18,998 bases of DNA from JAGOZV01 sp964622895. GTDB taxonomy: Bacteria > Patescibacteriota > Saccharimonadia > Saccharimonadales > Saccharimonadaceae. Positions within the stretch are counted from its first letter, which is position 1; every line of letters starts with the position of its first letter. The stretch covers positions 1-18,998 of the forward strand of contig CAZUSB010000012.1 in assembly GCA_964622895.1 (NCBI GenBank). Direction: 5' to 3'. Positions 6,876-14,148 of the stretch are shown one piece after another. The notes under the pieces were generated by a model. It worked only from the letters and a program-made list of their open reading frames with translations, searched no databases and was not told the origin of the DNA. The translations under genes and the position numbers were made by a program.

Positions 6876-8174
6876 CTATTGTTCGAGTAAAGTAAATTTA
6901 TTGCCGGCTATTTTGACCGTACTTTCGCCTGTCGCGCCTTGTCTTCTGAGCTCATGCTCAATCCCTAATCGTCTCATAATATTACGCAATCTATTGACAC
7001 CCTCTGGGTTGCCAAAGTCAGTTCGACGACTGAATTTTTCTATCTTTGCTCCGGTAACTTTGTATACGACTAGCCCGATATCGTTTGGCTCGAGTCTTTC
7101 AACTTGCCAAGTATTTGATTTTTCTTGCGTCGTCAATGAAATAACAGGTATATCACTACCACTAAGCTCGTCTAATTCCTCAGTCTTTTGCCTAGATAGC
7201 TCAACTGACTGTCTCAATGCTCGCAAAACTTCGGTCAATCCCTTGTGTGCTTGCGAAGATATGACAAAAATCTGCGCGTCAGGTGCTATTTTTTTAAGTT
7301 CATCTACTTGCATCTGCACTATATCATCATCTAGTCCTTCGGTTTTGGTGATTGCGATTACCTCAGGCTTGTCTGTTAAGTCAATTTTATAGTTTTTTAG
7401 CTCCTGGCGAATAGTCTTATAGTCTGCCGCAATATCATTGCTATAGGCGTCAATTAGGTGTAATAAGACCGCGGTGCGTTCTACGTGGCGCAAAAATGCA
7501 TCACCCAGACCTTTGCCGTCGCTCGCACCCTCAATTAGGCCTGGGATATCAGCAATCAAAACGCTACCTTCGTCTATATCGGCCACTCCAAGATTTGGAG
7601 TGATAGTGGTGAAAGGATAATCAGCTATCTCGGGACGCGCGTTACTCACTACACTCAAAAAAGTAGATTTTCCAGCATTTGGCAACCCTAGTAAACCGAC
7701 ATCGGCCAATAATTTAAGCTCTAGCTCGGCCTCGTAGACTTCTCCGTCCTCACCTTTTTCGGCGATGCGAGGCGTCTGACGAACTGATGACTTAAAGTGC
7801 GCATTACCAAAGCCACCATCACCACCAATTGCTATAATTTCTTGTTGCCCATCTTCACTGAGATCCGCAATAATCTCGTCATCTCGCCTAACAATAGTGC
7901 CGACAGGAACTTTAACTACAAAATCAGCTCCTGATTTGCCGCGCTTGTTCCTTTTGGCGCCATTTTCACCAGACTTAGCTTTTAATTCAGGTTTATAACG
8001 AAAATCTATCAACGTATTGAGGTCATCGGTTGCTTCAAAAATAACGTCGCCTCCACGCCCGCCATCGCCTCCGTCTGGACCACCCTTGTCTACATAAATT
8101 TCATGACGAAAAGAAACGGCACCATCGCCTCCTTTTCCGGCTGCAACTAAAACTTTGGCTGTATCTACAAACAT
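6876..8174 (-). CDS. obgE: Obg family GTPase (ObgE/CgtA)
   Basis: 432-residue Obg GTPase, a 50S-assembly and stress-linked factor. The glycine-rich Obg fold is residues 1-157 (AAGKGGDGAVSFRHE, GGPDGGDGGRGGDV). The G domain has G1 GLPNAGKS (163-170), G2 in FTTITPNLG (188-196), G3 DIPG (209-212) and G5 SSQA (306-309). Residues from about 345 to 432 form an OCT domain, as in Gram-positive Obg. The G4 site reads TKTE (276-279) instead of the usual NKxD. Otherwise it looks intact and of normal length. Its ATG lies 8 nt after an extended -10 box, so the mRNA may be leaderless. It is the first gene of an obgE-sbcB operon. Confidence 0.97.
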   Translation of the reverse strand: MFVDTAKVLVAAGKGGDGAVSFRHEIYVDKGGPDGGDGGRGGDVIFEATDDLNTLIDFRYKPELKAKSGENGAKRNKRGKSGADFVVKVPVGTIVRRDDEIIADLSEDGQQEIIAIGGDGGFGNAHFKSSVRQTPRIAEKGEDGEVYEAELELKLLADVGLLGLPNAGKSTFLSVVSNARPEIADYPFTTITPNLGVADIDEGSVLIADIPGLIEGASDGKGLGDAFLRHVERTAVLLHLIDAYSNDIAADYKTIRQELKNYKIDLTDKPEVIAITKTEGLDDDIVQMQVDELKKIAPDAQIFVISSQAHKGLTEVLRALRQSVELSRQKTEELDELSGSDIPVISLTTQEKSNTWQVERLEPNDIGLVVYKVTGAKIEKFSRRTDFGNPEGVNRLRNIMRRLGIEHELRRQGATGESTVKIAGNKFTLLEQ

Positions 8175-8182
8175 ATAATCCT

Positions 8183-8191
8183 ATCATAACA
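8183..8191 (-). promoter_or_regulatory. Extended -10 promoter of obgE
   Basis: Minus strand TGT plus TATGAT (8183-8188), 8 nt before the obgE ATG at 8174. No -35 is recognised. It predicts a leader of at most 1-2 nt and lies just downstream of the terminator hairpin of the preceding gene. Confidence 0.55.
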
Positions 8192-8217
8192 AAAGCGCCT
8201 CCGTAAATACAGAGGCG
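8191..8217 (-). terminator. Terminator of the LysM-CHAP gene
   Basis: Hairpin in the 68-nt gap after the LysM-CHAP stop: an 8-bp stem (8196-8203 with 8210-8217, one G-U pair in the minus-strand RNA) around a 6-nt loop, followed on the minus strand by CTTTTG. The T-run is short, so termination may be partial. Confidence 0.65.
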
Positions 8218-8242
8218 TTTGATAGTCTAGGGGATTATTATC

Positions 8243-9394
8243 TTAGTGAATAAACGTCCACTTGCTCTGTGCATCGGCCATAGAAACGGTTTCACTACCG
8301 ATTCGGTTCCAGCCAGCCTTACCGTTCATGTCAGAGATTGTAACGGTGCCATTGGCATAATCAACACTTTCCACATAGCCGACATGACCATACCCACCGG
8401 CACGTGTCTGGAAAATTGCACCGGGTGCTGGCGTGCCATTTACAAGGTAGCCATTAGAACGAGCTGCACTTGCCCAAGTATTGGCATTACCCCAGAAGCT
8501 ACCGACTGGTCGCCCTGACTGAGCTCGACGCTCGTAAGCATACCAGGTACACCAACCACGTGCATATTTATTGCCAACGGATCCGCTACGGAATGATCCA
8601 GCACTGCTCACACGAACATTAGAGTTACTGTTTCGCGTCGTCACTTGAGTACGAGGCGCAACATAACCTGGTCGCTCCTCTTCGGGAAGCTCTGCACTCG
8701 GTAAAATGATCGTATCACCTTCTTTGACTCCTGTTAGTTCAAGGTCATTAAAGAGCACTAAACGATCGGCCGATACTTTGTATTTTTCAGCGATCTTTTC
8801 TACAGTATCATCAGCCTTGACAGTATAGTTCACACCGTCGGTAGGTAAAATTTTAATTACCTTGTCAGTCTCTAGCGCGTCTCCGGTTAGATTATTTGCC
8901 CATTTGACGGTCTCTTTGGAAATACCGTATTGCGCTGCCACAGTATCAACAGATTCTCCTTCTTTGACGGTATGTTCAATTACTTCTCGTTGCACTACAG
9001 TATCTGTTGCCACCTGTGGTGTATCTGTTGTCGCTACGTCTTTAATGGTAGCGACTGGTACCTCTTCGGTAATTTGCGCTGAGATCGCCAAGTTTGATAC
9101 GTTTGGTGCTACCCATAAATTGGCGCTATCAGCGATATCTGATGCAACGAGTGCAATTGTGGCTTCGTCAGCCACTAAATTGGCTTTGATGTCAGTATTT
9201 GCTTCTTTTTTACTTACAATAGACGAATTGGTTGTGGCACTTGACTGATAGCCATATGCTACAACGCCAATCAGCGCCACAAATAGGACGCTATAAAGTG
9301 CAAGTGATGATTTTTTGAGCTTAATATGTGTCTTGCGACGTTGAATTCTTTTTTGACTTGCCTGCTTTGCAGGTGATTTTCGCCTTGCGACCAA
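8243..9394 (-). CDS. Membrane-anchored LysM-CHAP peptidoglycan hydrolase
   Basis: 383 residues counted from the TTG at 9394. A very basic cytoplasmic segment (1-28) leads into one membrane segment (about 30-48), then a long Thr/Val/Asp-rich linker. Two LysM modules follow (about 140-184 and 189-232), then a Ser/Asn/Arg-rich linker and a C-terminal CHAP domain (about 275-382). The CHAP catalytic pair is visible: Cys282 in RGWCTWYAYERR and His337 in GYGHVGYVE. LysM modules bind GlcNAc in peptidoglycan; CHAP domains are NlpC/P60-like amidases or endopeptidases. Start choice is uncertain. The TTG has no Shine-Dalgarno site, whereas AGGAG at 9429-9433 is 7 nt before an in-frame ATT (9419-9421) and 4 nt before an ATA (9422-9424); starting there adds 9-10 residues (RNSKQPSA...). 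The frame is closed by a TAG at 9458-9460. It has its own promoter and leader. Confidence 0.93.
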   Translation of the reverse strand: MVARRKSPAKQASQKRIQRRKTHIKLKKSSLALYSVLFVALIGVVAYGYQSSATTNSSIVSKKEANTDIKANLVADEATIALVASDIADSANLWVAPNVSNLAISAQITEEVPVATIKDVATTDTPQVATDTVVQREVIEHTVKEGESVDTVAAQYGISKETVKWANNLTGDALETDKVIKILPTDGVNYTVKADDTVEKIAEKYKVSADRLVLFNDLELTGVKEGDTIILPSAELPEEERPGYVAPRTQVTTRNSNSNVRVSSAGSFRSGSVGNKYARGWCTWYAYERRAQSGRPVGSFWGNANTWASAARSNGYLVNGTPAPGAIFQTRAGGYGHVGYVESVDYANGTVTISDMNGKAGWNRIGSETVSMADAQSKWTFIH

Positions 9395-9634
9395 TGCGCT
9401 TGGCTGTTTTGAGTTACGAATTATACTTCTCCTGCTACAAAGTTGCCCTCGTAGCCTCTACCGTCTCTGTCTTTCTTCTCGCAGGAAAAGGATGTATTCG
9501 ACCTTTGATTTTATAATATTGTTCAGAGTTAACATCCGTGCGACACGTCTGGTAGGCCCATTTGTATTTTGCACTCCCACCTATAAAACCAGTTCTCGTA
9601 ACACACTGGCTATAGCCAAAACTACAAATGCGCT
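9395..9634 (-). promoter_or_regulatory. Structured 5' leader RNA of the LysM-CHAP gene (candidate cis-regulator)
   Basis: About 240 nt without a gene, transcribed from the promoter at 9641-9669. It is dense in complementary segments: 9623-9630 with 9559-9566 (8 bp), a GGC-TATA-GCC hairpin (9608-9617), 9576-9581 with 9551-9556 (6 bp with one G-U), a CGTG/CACG hairpin (9537-9547), 9532-9537 with 9490-9495 (6 bp), and a 9-bp hairpin capped by a GCAA tetraloop (9434-9455). A 7- to 9-bp stem pairs 9481-9489 with 9427-9435 and would hide the AGGAG ribosome-binding site (9429-9433). Stems flank and compete, as in translational riboswitches. I see no match by eye to a known class. Confidence 0.6.
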
Positions 9635-9640
9635 AAAAGT

Positions 9641-9669
9641 ATTATAGCAATAAACACTTTTTTTGGCAA
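9641..9669 (-). promoter_or_regulatory. Promoter of the LysM-CHAP leader
   Basis: Minus strand: -35 TTGCCA (9664-9669), 17-nt spacer, -10 TATAAT (9641-9646) preceded by TGC. It lies inside the last codons of mltG, with a predicted start near 9634. Confidence 0.8.
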
Positions 9670-10679
9670 TATTTCTTGATGTTATTTTCATGTTCCTCAA
9701 AAGTATGAGCAAAATACGCCTTGTCATCATCACCATGTAAAAAGAATAGGTATGTCGTATCTGCAGGATGCGCCACTGCTTTTAGCGCTGCCAGACCAGG
9801 TGTAGCAATCGGACCAGGTGTTAAGCCTTTGTAAATACGAGTATTATAGGGGTCGTCTAGATATATACTGCGTTTGATACCTTTTTTGTCGGCGATATAT
9901 TGATATGTTGGATCTGACCCCAGAGGCATATCTTTTTCTAGTCTTGAGAAAAATACTTGTGCGATCTGCGCCTCTTCCCCGCCACTAGCCTCTCGCTGAA
10001 CAATAGAAGCTAGTGTAATTGCTTGAAAAAGTGTAAGATTCTGCTCTTTATAGGCTTTTATCAGGTTATTTTGTGTCAAAGCCTTGTAGAACTGATCAAA
10101 TGTCGTCTCTAAAATATCTTCAACTGACGCACTTTTTGAAAAAGCATACGTCTCGCCATATATATACCCCTCCAAATCTGCCTCTGCCGGTTTCCCTGCA
10201 AAAAGTGGTGATTTGTAATCTTTTTTGAGAGCTTTTTCAATTTCTTGATCAGAATAACCAGTTTCTTTGAGCACCTTGACGTTATCCGCTAGAGTTGCTC
10301 CAGGTAAGAATGTGATAGAGAAATTATCAACGCGACCGACAACGAGATAGTCTGTTACCTGTGCAACAGTAAGAGCCGGAGACAAAGAATAAGTTCCGGC
10401 CTGTAATTTCCCACCAACTCCCGTGAGCTTAGCATGAATCCTAAAGGCTTGTGCGCTACGAATTATCTTGTCTTTTTGGAGTTGTGAGGCAATCTCGGCA
10501 GGCGTAGAACCAGATTTTATGACGACTGTTTTAACTGAACCTGATTTATCTAGAGGACCAGTACTGAAATTGTACCAAAACAACACAGCCATAAAGGTAA
10601 AAATCAATACCACCAATATAATACTGATGATTTTAAGCGTCGTTTTTTTGCGATTACGATATTTAAGCGCCTGATACAT
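9642..10679 (-). CDS. mltG: Endolytic murein transglycosylase MltG (YceG-like)
   Basis: 345-residue membrane-bound lytic transglycosylase that cleaves nascent glycan strands and helps set glycan length. It has a basic N-terminus and one membrane segment (about 14-36), then a LysM-like subdomain (about 48-115) and the YceG catalytic region. The catalytic glutamate is E230 in ASIVQREA, equivalent to E218 of E. coli MltG. Other family words are LEGYIYGETY (169-178), LGSDPTYQY, DDPYNTR-YKGLTPGPIATPG (275-295) and the late HTFEEHENN. Length is typical. The ATG overlaps the end of ruvX by 17 nt and has AGGAG 4 nt upstream. The ruvX-mltG pair is a common bacterial arrangement. The promoter of the next gene's leader lies in its 3' end. 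Confidence 0.96.
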   Translation of the reverse strand: MYQALKYRNRKKTTLKIISIILVVLIFTFMAVLFWYNFSTGPLDKSGSVKTVVIKSGSTPAEIASQLQKDKIIRSAQAFRIHAKLTGVGGKLQAGTYSLSPALTVAQVTDYLVVGRVDNFSITFLPGATLADNVKVLKETGYSDQEIEKALKKDYKSPLFAGKPAEADLEGYIYGETYAFSKSASVEDILETTFDQFYKALTQNNLIKAYKEQNLTLFQAITLASIVQREASGGEEAQIAQVFFSRLEKDMPLGSDPTYQYIADKKGIKRSIYLDDPYNTRIYKGLTPGPIATPGLAALKAVAHPADTTYLFFLHGDDDKAYFAHTFEEHENNIKKYCQKKCLLL

Positions 10680-11082
10680 AGTGCTCCTCTAAATAATCCT
10701 GCAAAATAATCGCAGCTGCTTCTGCGTCAATCTCACTCTTTGTGTATGGCTTGCCATATGATTTTAGTCTTTCTTCAGCTAACACACTCGTCAATGACTC
10801 ATCTTGAAATACAATCTCCACATCCATATCTTGCAATTTTTTGGAAAATTCTTGGGAATATTCAGACTGCTTAGTCAAGTCACCTCGTTGATTTCTCGGT
10901 AGCCCTACAACAATTACGTCAATTTCATGACGAATCACAATCTCGGCGATTTTTTCTATCTCCTCACCGTCAACATCAATCGTTTCGTATGGCACTGCAA
11001 GATTAACACCAGTGTCTCCGAGGGCAGTACCTATCCTGACGTGGCCGACATCCAAGCCTAACAAATTCAGTTTTTTACTCAT
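10663..11082 (-). CDS. ruvX: Putative pre-16S rRNA nuclease / Holliday junction resolvase-like RuvX (YqgF)
   Basis: 139-residue RNase H-fold protein, the usual length for YqgF/RuvX. Visible motifs are GLDVGHVRIGTALGD (9-23, D11), VVGLPRNQRGD (58-68), FQDESLTSVLAEERL (92-106, with E95) and IDAEAAAIILQDYL (118-131, with D119). These give the acidic active-site set. In E. coli the family processes the 16S rRNA 5' end; other members resolve Holliday junctions or cut RNA. Its ATG overlaps the stop of the upstream gene by 8 nt (ATGAGTAA) and its own end overlaps mltG, so it depends on operon transcription and probably translational coupling. Confidence 0.95.
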   Translation of the reverse strand: MSKKLNLLGLDVGHVRIGTALGDTGVNLAVPYETIDVDGEEIEKIAEIVIRHEIDVIVVGLPRNQRGDLTKQSEYSQEFSKKLQDMDVEIVFQDESLTSVLAEERLKSYGKPYTKSEIDAEAAAIILQDYLEEHYVSGA

Positions 11083-12787
11083 CTTTTTTGTCAGAACTAT
11101 TGGAGTTTTTTGTTGATTCTAAAGTGAAATCAACCTCTATCTTATTATCATTATCTGGTACTCGTGTTACCCAGAAATAGCTAAATTTCACCTCAACCTC
11201 GCTCACGCCGTCAATTTCTTTTAGCTGTTCACGTATTTCCCCGGCTTTTTTGCCTCGAGCTATCTCTTTGATTTGCTCGGCCTCTAATTTTGGTCCGACC
11301 TTGGCTATGGCAGTAATTTTAACTCGTTCTTTACCTCCGCTCACAGTAAATTCTGTTAATTTTGCGCCGTCTACGCCATAATCATAGACTTTTTGTGCGT
11401 CTTTGCCGTTTTCTATTTCACCGTCTACTTTTTTAGTAATAAATGCCTTTAATTCAGATTTTGCCACTGTTTTTATAGTATAAACAGCCTTTAACGTCAC
11501 GGTACCTTTGCCGTCAGGCGCTTCTGCCCCGATAGCTGGTGTTGCAACGACATCAGTTTTGCTGACAGTGTAGCTATCATTTATCGCTATTTGATCGGCC
11601 GGTATGCTCGCAAGTAATGCCTTTTTGGCGTCTGCTTCAGATAATTCACCTAGTTGTTGGGACGCGGTATTGACGTCGGCTTGAGTTACAATCTTGAGCT
11701 GTTTGCTAGACCCACCAGTCATAGCGCTACCACTCGCAGAAATTCCGGCTATGCTTGGATTATAGCTACGCGCACTTAGATTAAACTCTTCACCTATCTT
11801 TACCGCAACTACAGGAATAGTCTTTGAGGGAACCATTACGACATCTTCACCATACGTTACACCAGGTAGGGTAACTGCCTGAGTAGAAACAAACGTATAA
11901 TTTCCACTAGAAAATCCTGTTCCAGCAGGCACAACTAGTGGCGTAGAGGATGTCATAGATGTACGTGTAACTTTCATCGTCCCGCCAGCTTTTTCGCCAA
12001 TATCTTTGGTACCAGTAGCTGTAAATTCGACTGATTTTTGGCTAAACTTATTATCCTCTGGCAAAGTAATGGTGTTTGACTGCAATATATTGTTCTCCAC
12101 ACTTGTCGCTTGATCGTTGCTGAGTGCTACATTGACACTCACTGGGAAATCTGTCGTCTTTGCGATCACGGTGATAATGGCTGACGGTGCAAAAACAAAC
12201 ATCCATACCAGCAGTCCGATAGCTGCCACTCCCGCACCAATGCCGATAAATAATTTTTTGCGAAAACTATCAAAGTTCGGCACTTTTGTTCTTTTAACCG
12301 AAGAAGGTGCAACTGTTTTTTTGCTATTTGGAGCGTCATCATCAAGATCTAAGTCGTCTAAGTCATCGCTAGTGGCAGATTTTTTCTTTGAAGATGCAGC
12401 CTTTGCGCCTTTCGTGCCTTTTTTTGCATTCCCCATAGCGTCATCATGTTCGCCAACCGATAGTTCTGATCCGTCAATCACATCGTCGTCATCTACCAAC
12501 AGAGCAGAAACTTCCGGAATTTCGGGTTTGCTTTGCAGATTTTTAGCGACTGGAATTCCCGCCACTCCAGCTAATCTCACCAACGCTGAATCGTTTGTGA
12601 TTAAAACAATTTGCTTGCCGTCTTTTTTAGCATTTTTTTCTAGCAACCTTAAATTAACGTCGCTTTGTAAAATACCAACTCGTTTTGGCGGCACTAAGGC
12701 GATGATTTTTTCCTTACTGGCTTTTATCTTGCCAATAATCGTTGTTATATCGTCTTCTACGTCTATGTAAATAATATCTTTTGCCAT
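11075..12787 (-). CDS. Single-pass membrane protein, CPR 'baseplate J-like' type
   Basis: 570-residue bitopic protein. Residues 1-90 form a compact cytoplasmic domain with the segment KIIALVPPKRVGIL-SDVNLRLLEK and later VLITND, as though a small alpha/beta fold. Residues 95-172 are a low-complexity, Asp- and Lys-rich linker (for example DDLDDLDLDDD). One membrane segment spans about 180-202, and residues 205-570 are a Ser/Thr/Val-rich, probably beta-rich extracellular part. Proteins of this layout are often annotated in CPR genomes as 'baseplate J/gp47 family', but I see no phage context. It directly follows the FtsA/PilM-like gene (TAA then ATG, no spacer; GAGG 6 nt upstream), so a PilM-PilN-like partnership between cytoplasmic ATPase and membrane protein is an inference. 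The molecular function is unknown. Confidence 0.75.
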   Translation of the reverse strand: MAKDIIYIDVEDDITTIIGKIKASKEKIIALVPPKRVGILQSDVNLRLLEKNAKKDGKQIVLITNDSALVRLAGVAGIPVAKNLQSKPEIPEVSALLVDDDDVIDGSELSVGEHDDAMGNAKKGTKGAKAASSKKKSATSDDLDDLDLDDDAPNSKKTVAPSSVKRTKVPNFDSFRKKLFIGIGAGVAAIGLLVWMFVFAPSAIITVIAKTTDFPVSVNVALSNDQATSVENNILQSNTITLPEDNKFSQKSVEFTATGTKDIGEKAGGTMKVTRTSMTSSTPLVVPAGTGFSSGNYTFVSTQAVTLPGVTYGEDVVMVPSKTIPVVAVKIGEEFNLSARSYNPSIAGISASGSAMTGGSSKQLKIVTQADVNTASQQLGELSEADAKKALLASIPADQIAINDSYTVSKTDVVATPAIGAEAPDGKGTVTLKAVYTIKTVAKSELKAFITKKVDGEIENGKDAQKVYDYGVDGAKLTEFTVSGGKERVKITAIAKVGPKLEAEQIKEIARGKKAGEIREQLKEIDGVSEVEVKFSYFWVTRVPDNDNKIEVDFTLESTKNSNSSDKKDE

Positions 12788-14047
12788 TTATATCCTCAAA
12801 ATCCGATTTAATTTTTCCTTGACGGAATCGTTGTCGTCACTACCTACCATGGTATCATAACCGACCCTAAGCAGGCCGAGCGCTGTTGCAAATGTATAAT
12901 CCCCTGACACACCTGTTTCATCCACAATACCAATAACATCGCTTGCGCCAATACGTTGCACGGTTGGTTTACGCGTAAACGGTAATTGTTTGTACCAGCT
13001 TTGATCTTTTAATCCATCAACTATTTTTTCCAGACTCGCTCCGCCGCCACATAATAAAATTTTGTTAGGTAAATGATCAACGCTATCAAACTCGCTCAGT
13101 GCCAAGTCAACACCAGACAACCAGACGTCCAATGTTGTGTCTATTGACTCCTCAATCTGCTTCTTTACAGACGGTTTTATCTTGTCGGAGTCTAGATTTA
13201 CTTTGAGTTTTTCGGCTGATTCATACGAAATATCTAGCCCTTGCGAGATGGTTTTGGTATAACTGCGACCACCGATGCCGAACATTTTGGTACCCTCTAC
13301 TCCGCCGTCATTGACGACTGCTATATCAGTTGTTCCGCCTCCAACGTCGATCAAGATTGCTGTAAAATTACTACTAGCGTCAGACCCTAAAACAGCTCGG
13401 CTAACGGCAAATGGCTCGGCCGCAACAGCAAGGAGCTCCAGTGATAACTCATCCGCCACACGCTCTAACGCTCCAATATGCACCATTGGTGCAAAGGCAG
13501 TATAAATCTGCACTGCCACATCTCGCCCCTGAAAACCAATCGGGTTACTGACTTTGTAGCCATCAATATGCAGACTAACCAGCGCGCTATTAACTAATTT
13601 TACTTCTACTTCTTTGTTTCCGGTCTCTAAAGCAATTTGTGCCTGTGCACGTTGTTGCGCCCGATCTTGAACCTTTTCAATGATAAATTCCATCTCAGCG
13701 TCATCTAGCGGTCGATCAGGATTTGGCCTACGGTAACGAATAGTATTAGTGACGCCCTTGACCAGCTCACCAGCAATACCAATAACGACTTTCTTTACCT
13801 GAATACCAGCCTGTTCTTCGGCCTCAACCAAAGCATCTTCGCAGTTCTTGACTACACCTGAAATATCGGCTATTGCACCCAAATGCATATCGCCTAACGA
13901 CTGTTGCGCCCTGCCTACACCGACAATTTCAATTTTATCACCGTCTATTTTAGCAATGAGTGCCTTTGCTACTTCGGTGCCTATATCCAACGCTACAATA
14001 TAGTCATCGGAACTAGCTTGTTTTTTGATTTTTCTTTTGAGAATCAT
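12788..14047 (-). CDS. FtsA/PilM-like actin-fold ATPase
   Basis: 419-residue member of the actin/Hsp70 superfamily with an FtsA-type SHS2 insertion. Phosphate-1 is VALDIGTEVAKAL (18-30), phosphate-2 is LIDVGGGTTDIAVV (232-245) and the adenosine motif is ILLCGGGASL (330-339). Family stretches such as SNPIGFQGRDVAVQI are like FtsA 'NPVGLSG-RM'. The C-terminus (VKEKLNRILRI) could be an amphipathic membrane-targeting helix like that of FtsA, which would favour division FtsA; adjacency to a single-pass membrane protein instead resembles PilM of type IV pili. No ftsZ is in the window to decide. ATG lies 9 nt after an extended -10 and AAAGG sits too close (2 nt) to be a good Shine-Dalgarno, so initiation may be nearly leaderless. 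First gene of a four-gene operon. Confidence 0.9.
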   Translation of the reverse strand: MILKRKIKKQASSDDYIVALDIGTEVAKALIAKIDGDKIEIVGVGRAQQSLGDMHLGAIADISGVVKNCEDALVEAEEQAGIQVKKVVIGIAGELVKGVTNTIRYRRPNPDRPLDDAEMEFIIEKVQDRAQQRAQAQIALETGNKEVEVKLVNSALVSLHIDGYKVSNPIGFQGRDVAVQIYTAFAPMVHIGALERVADELSLELLAVAAEPFAVSRAVLGSDASSNFTAILIDVGGGTTDIAVVNDGGVEGTKMFGIGGRSYTKTISQGLDISYESAEKLKVNLDSDKIKPSVKKQIEESIDTTLDVWLSGVDLALSEFDSVDHLPNKILLCGGGASLEKIVDGLKDQSWYKQLPFTRKPTVQRIGASDVIGIVDETGVSGDYTFATALGLLRVGYDTMVGSDDNDSVKEKLNRILRI

Positions 14048-14056
14048 ATCCTTTCT

Positions 14057-14086
14057 ATTTTACCAACAAACAGCCCATTAACACAA
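14057..14086 (-). promoter_or_regulatory. Promoter of the ftsA/pilM-like operon
   Basis: Minus strand: -35 TTGTGT (14081-14086), 18-nt spacer, TGG plus TAAAAT (14057-14062). The hexamer ends 9 nt before the ATG, so the leader would be 1-3 nt. Confidence 0.6.
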
Positions 14087-14133
14087 GGGGCATAAGGAAT
14101 TCGTTGCACTCACTTGTGTATTTCGTGATTTTA

Positions 14134-14142
14134 TGCTATAAT
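14134..14142 (+). promoter_or_regulatory. Extended -10 promoter of orphan gene, leaderless
   Basis: TGC plus TATAAT (14137-14142), six bases before the ATG at 14149. TGCTATAATAGATA is identical to the rarA promoter, and a leaderless mRNA is predicted. Confidence 0.75.
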
Positions 14143-14148
14143 AGATAT

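Noticed and set aside
6901..7392. Long open frame on the plus strand opposite obgE
   Set aside because: Antisense shadow of a clearly conserved gene; Ser/Leu-rich composition typical of reverse-complement frames. The same applies to the frames opposite typA, the LysM-CHAP gene, the 570-residue membrane protein and alaS.
9395..9634. Known c-di-AMP (ydaO) riboswitch, T-box, SAM or 6S RNA in the LysM-CHAP leader
   Set aside because: The conserved core words of these classes are not visible by eye, so I only call it a candidate structured leader.
11075..12787. Phage tail/baseplate protein
   Set aside because: The usual automatic label for this protein type, but the single membrane segment, cytoplasmic N-domain and operon with an actin-fold ATPase, ruvX and mltG argue for a cellular envelope role; no phage gene is near.
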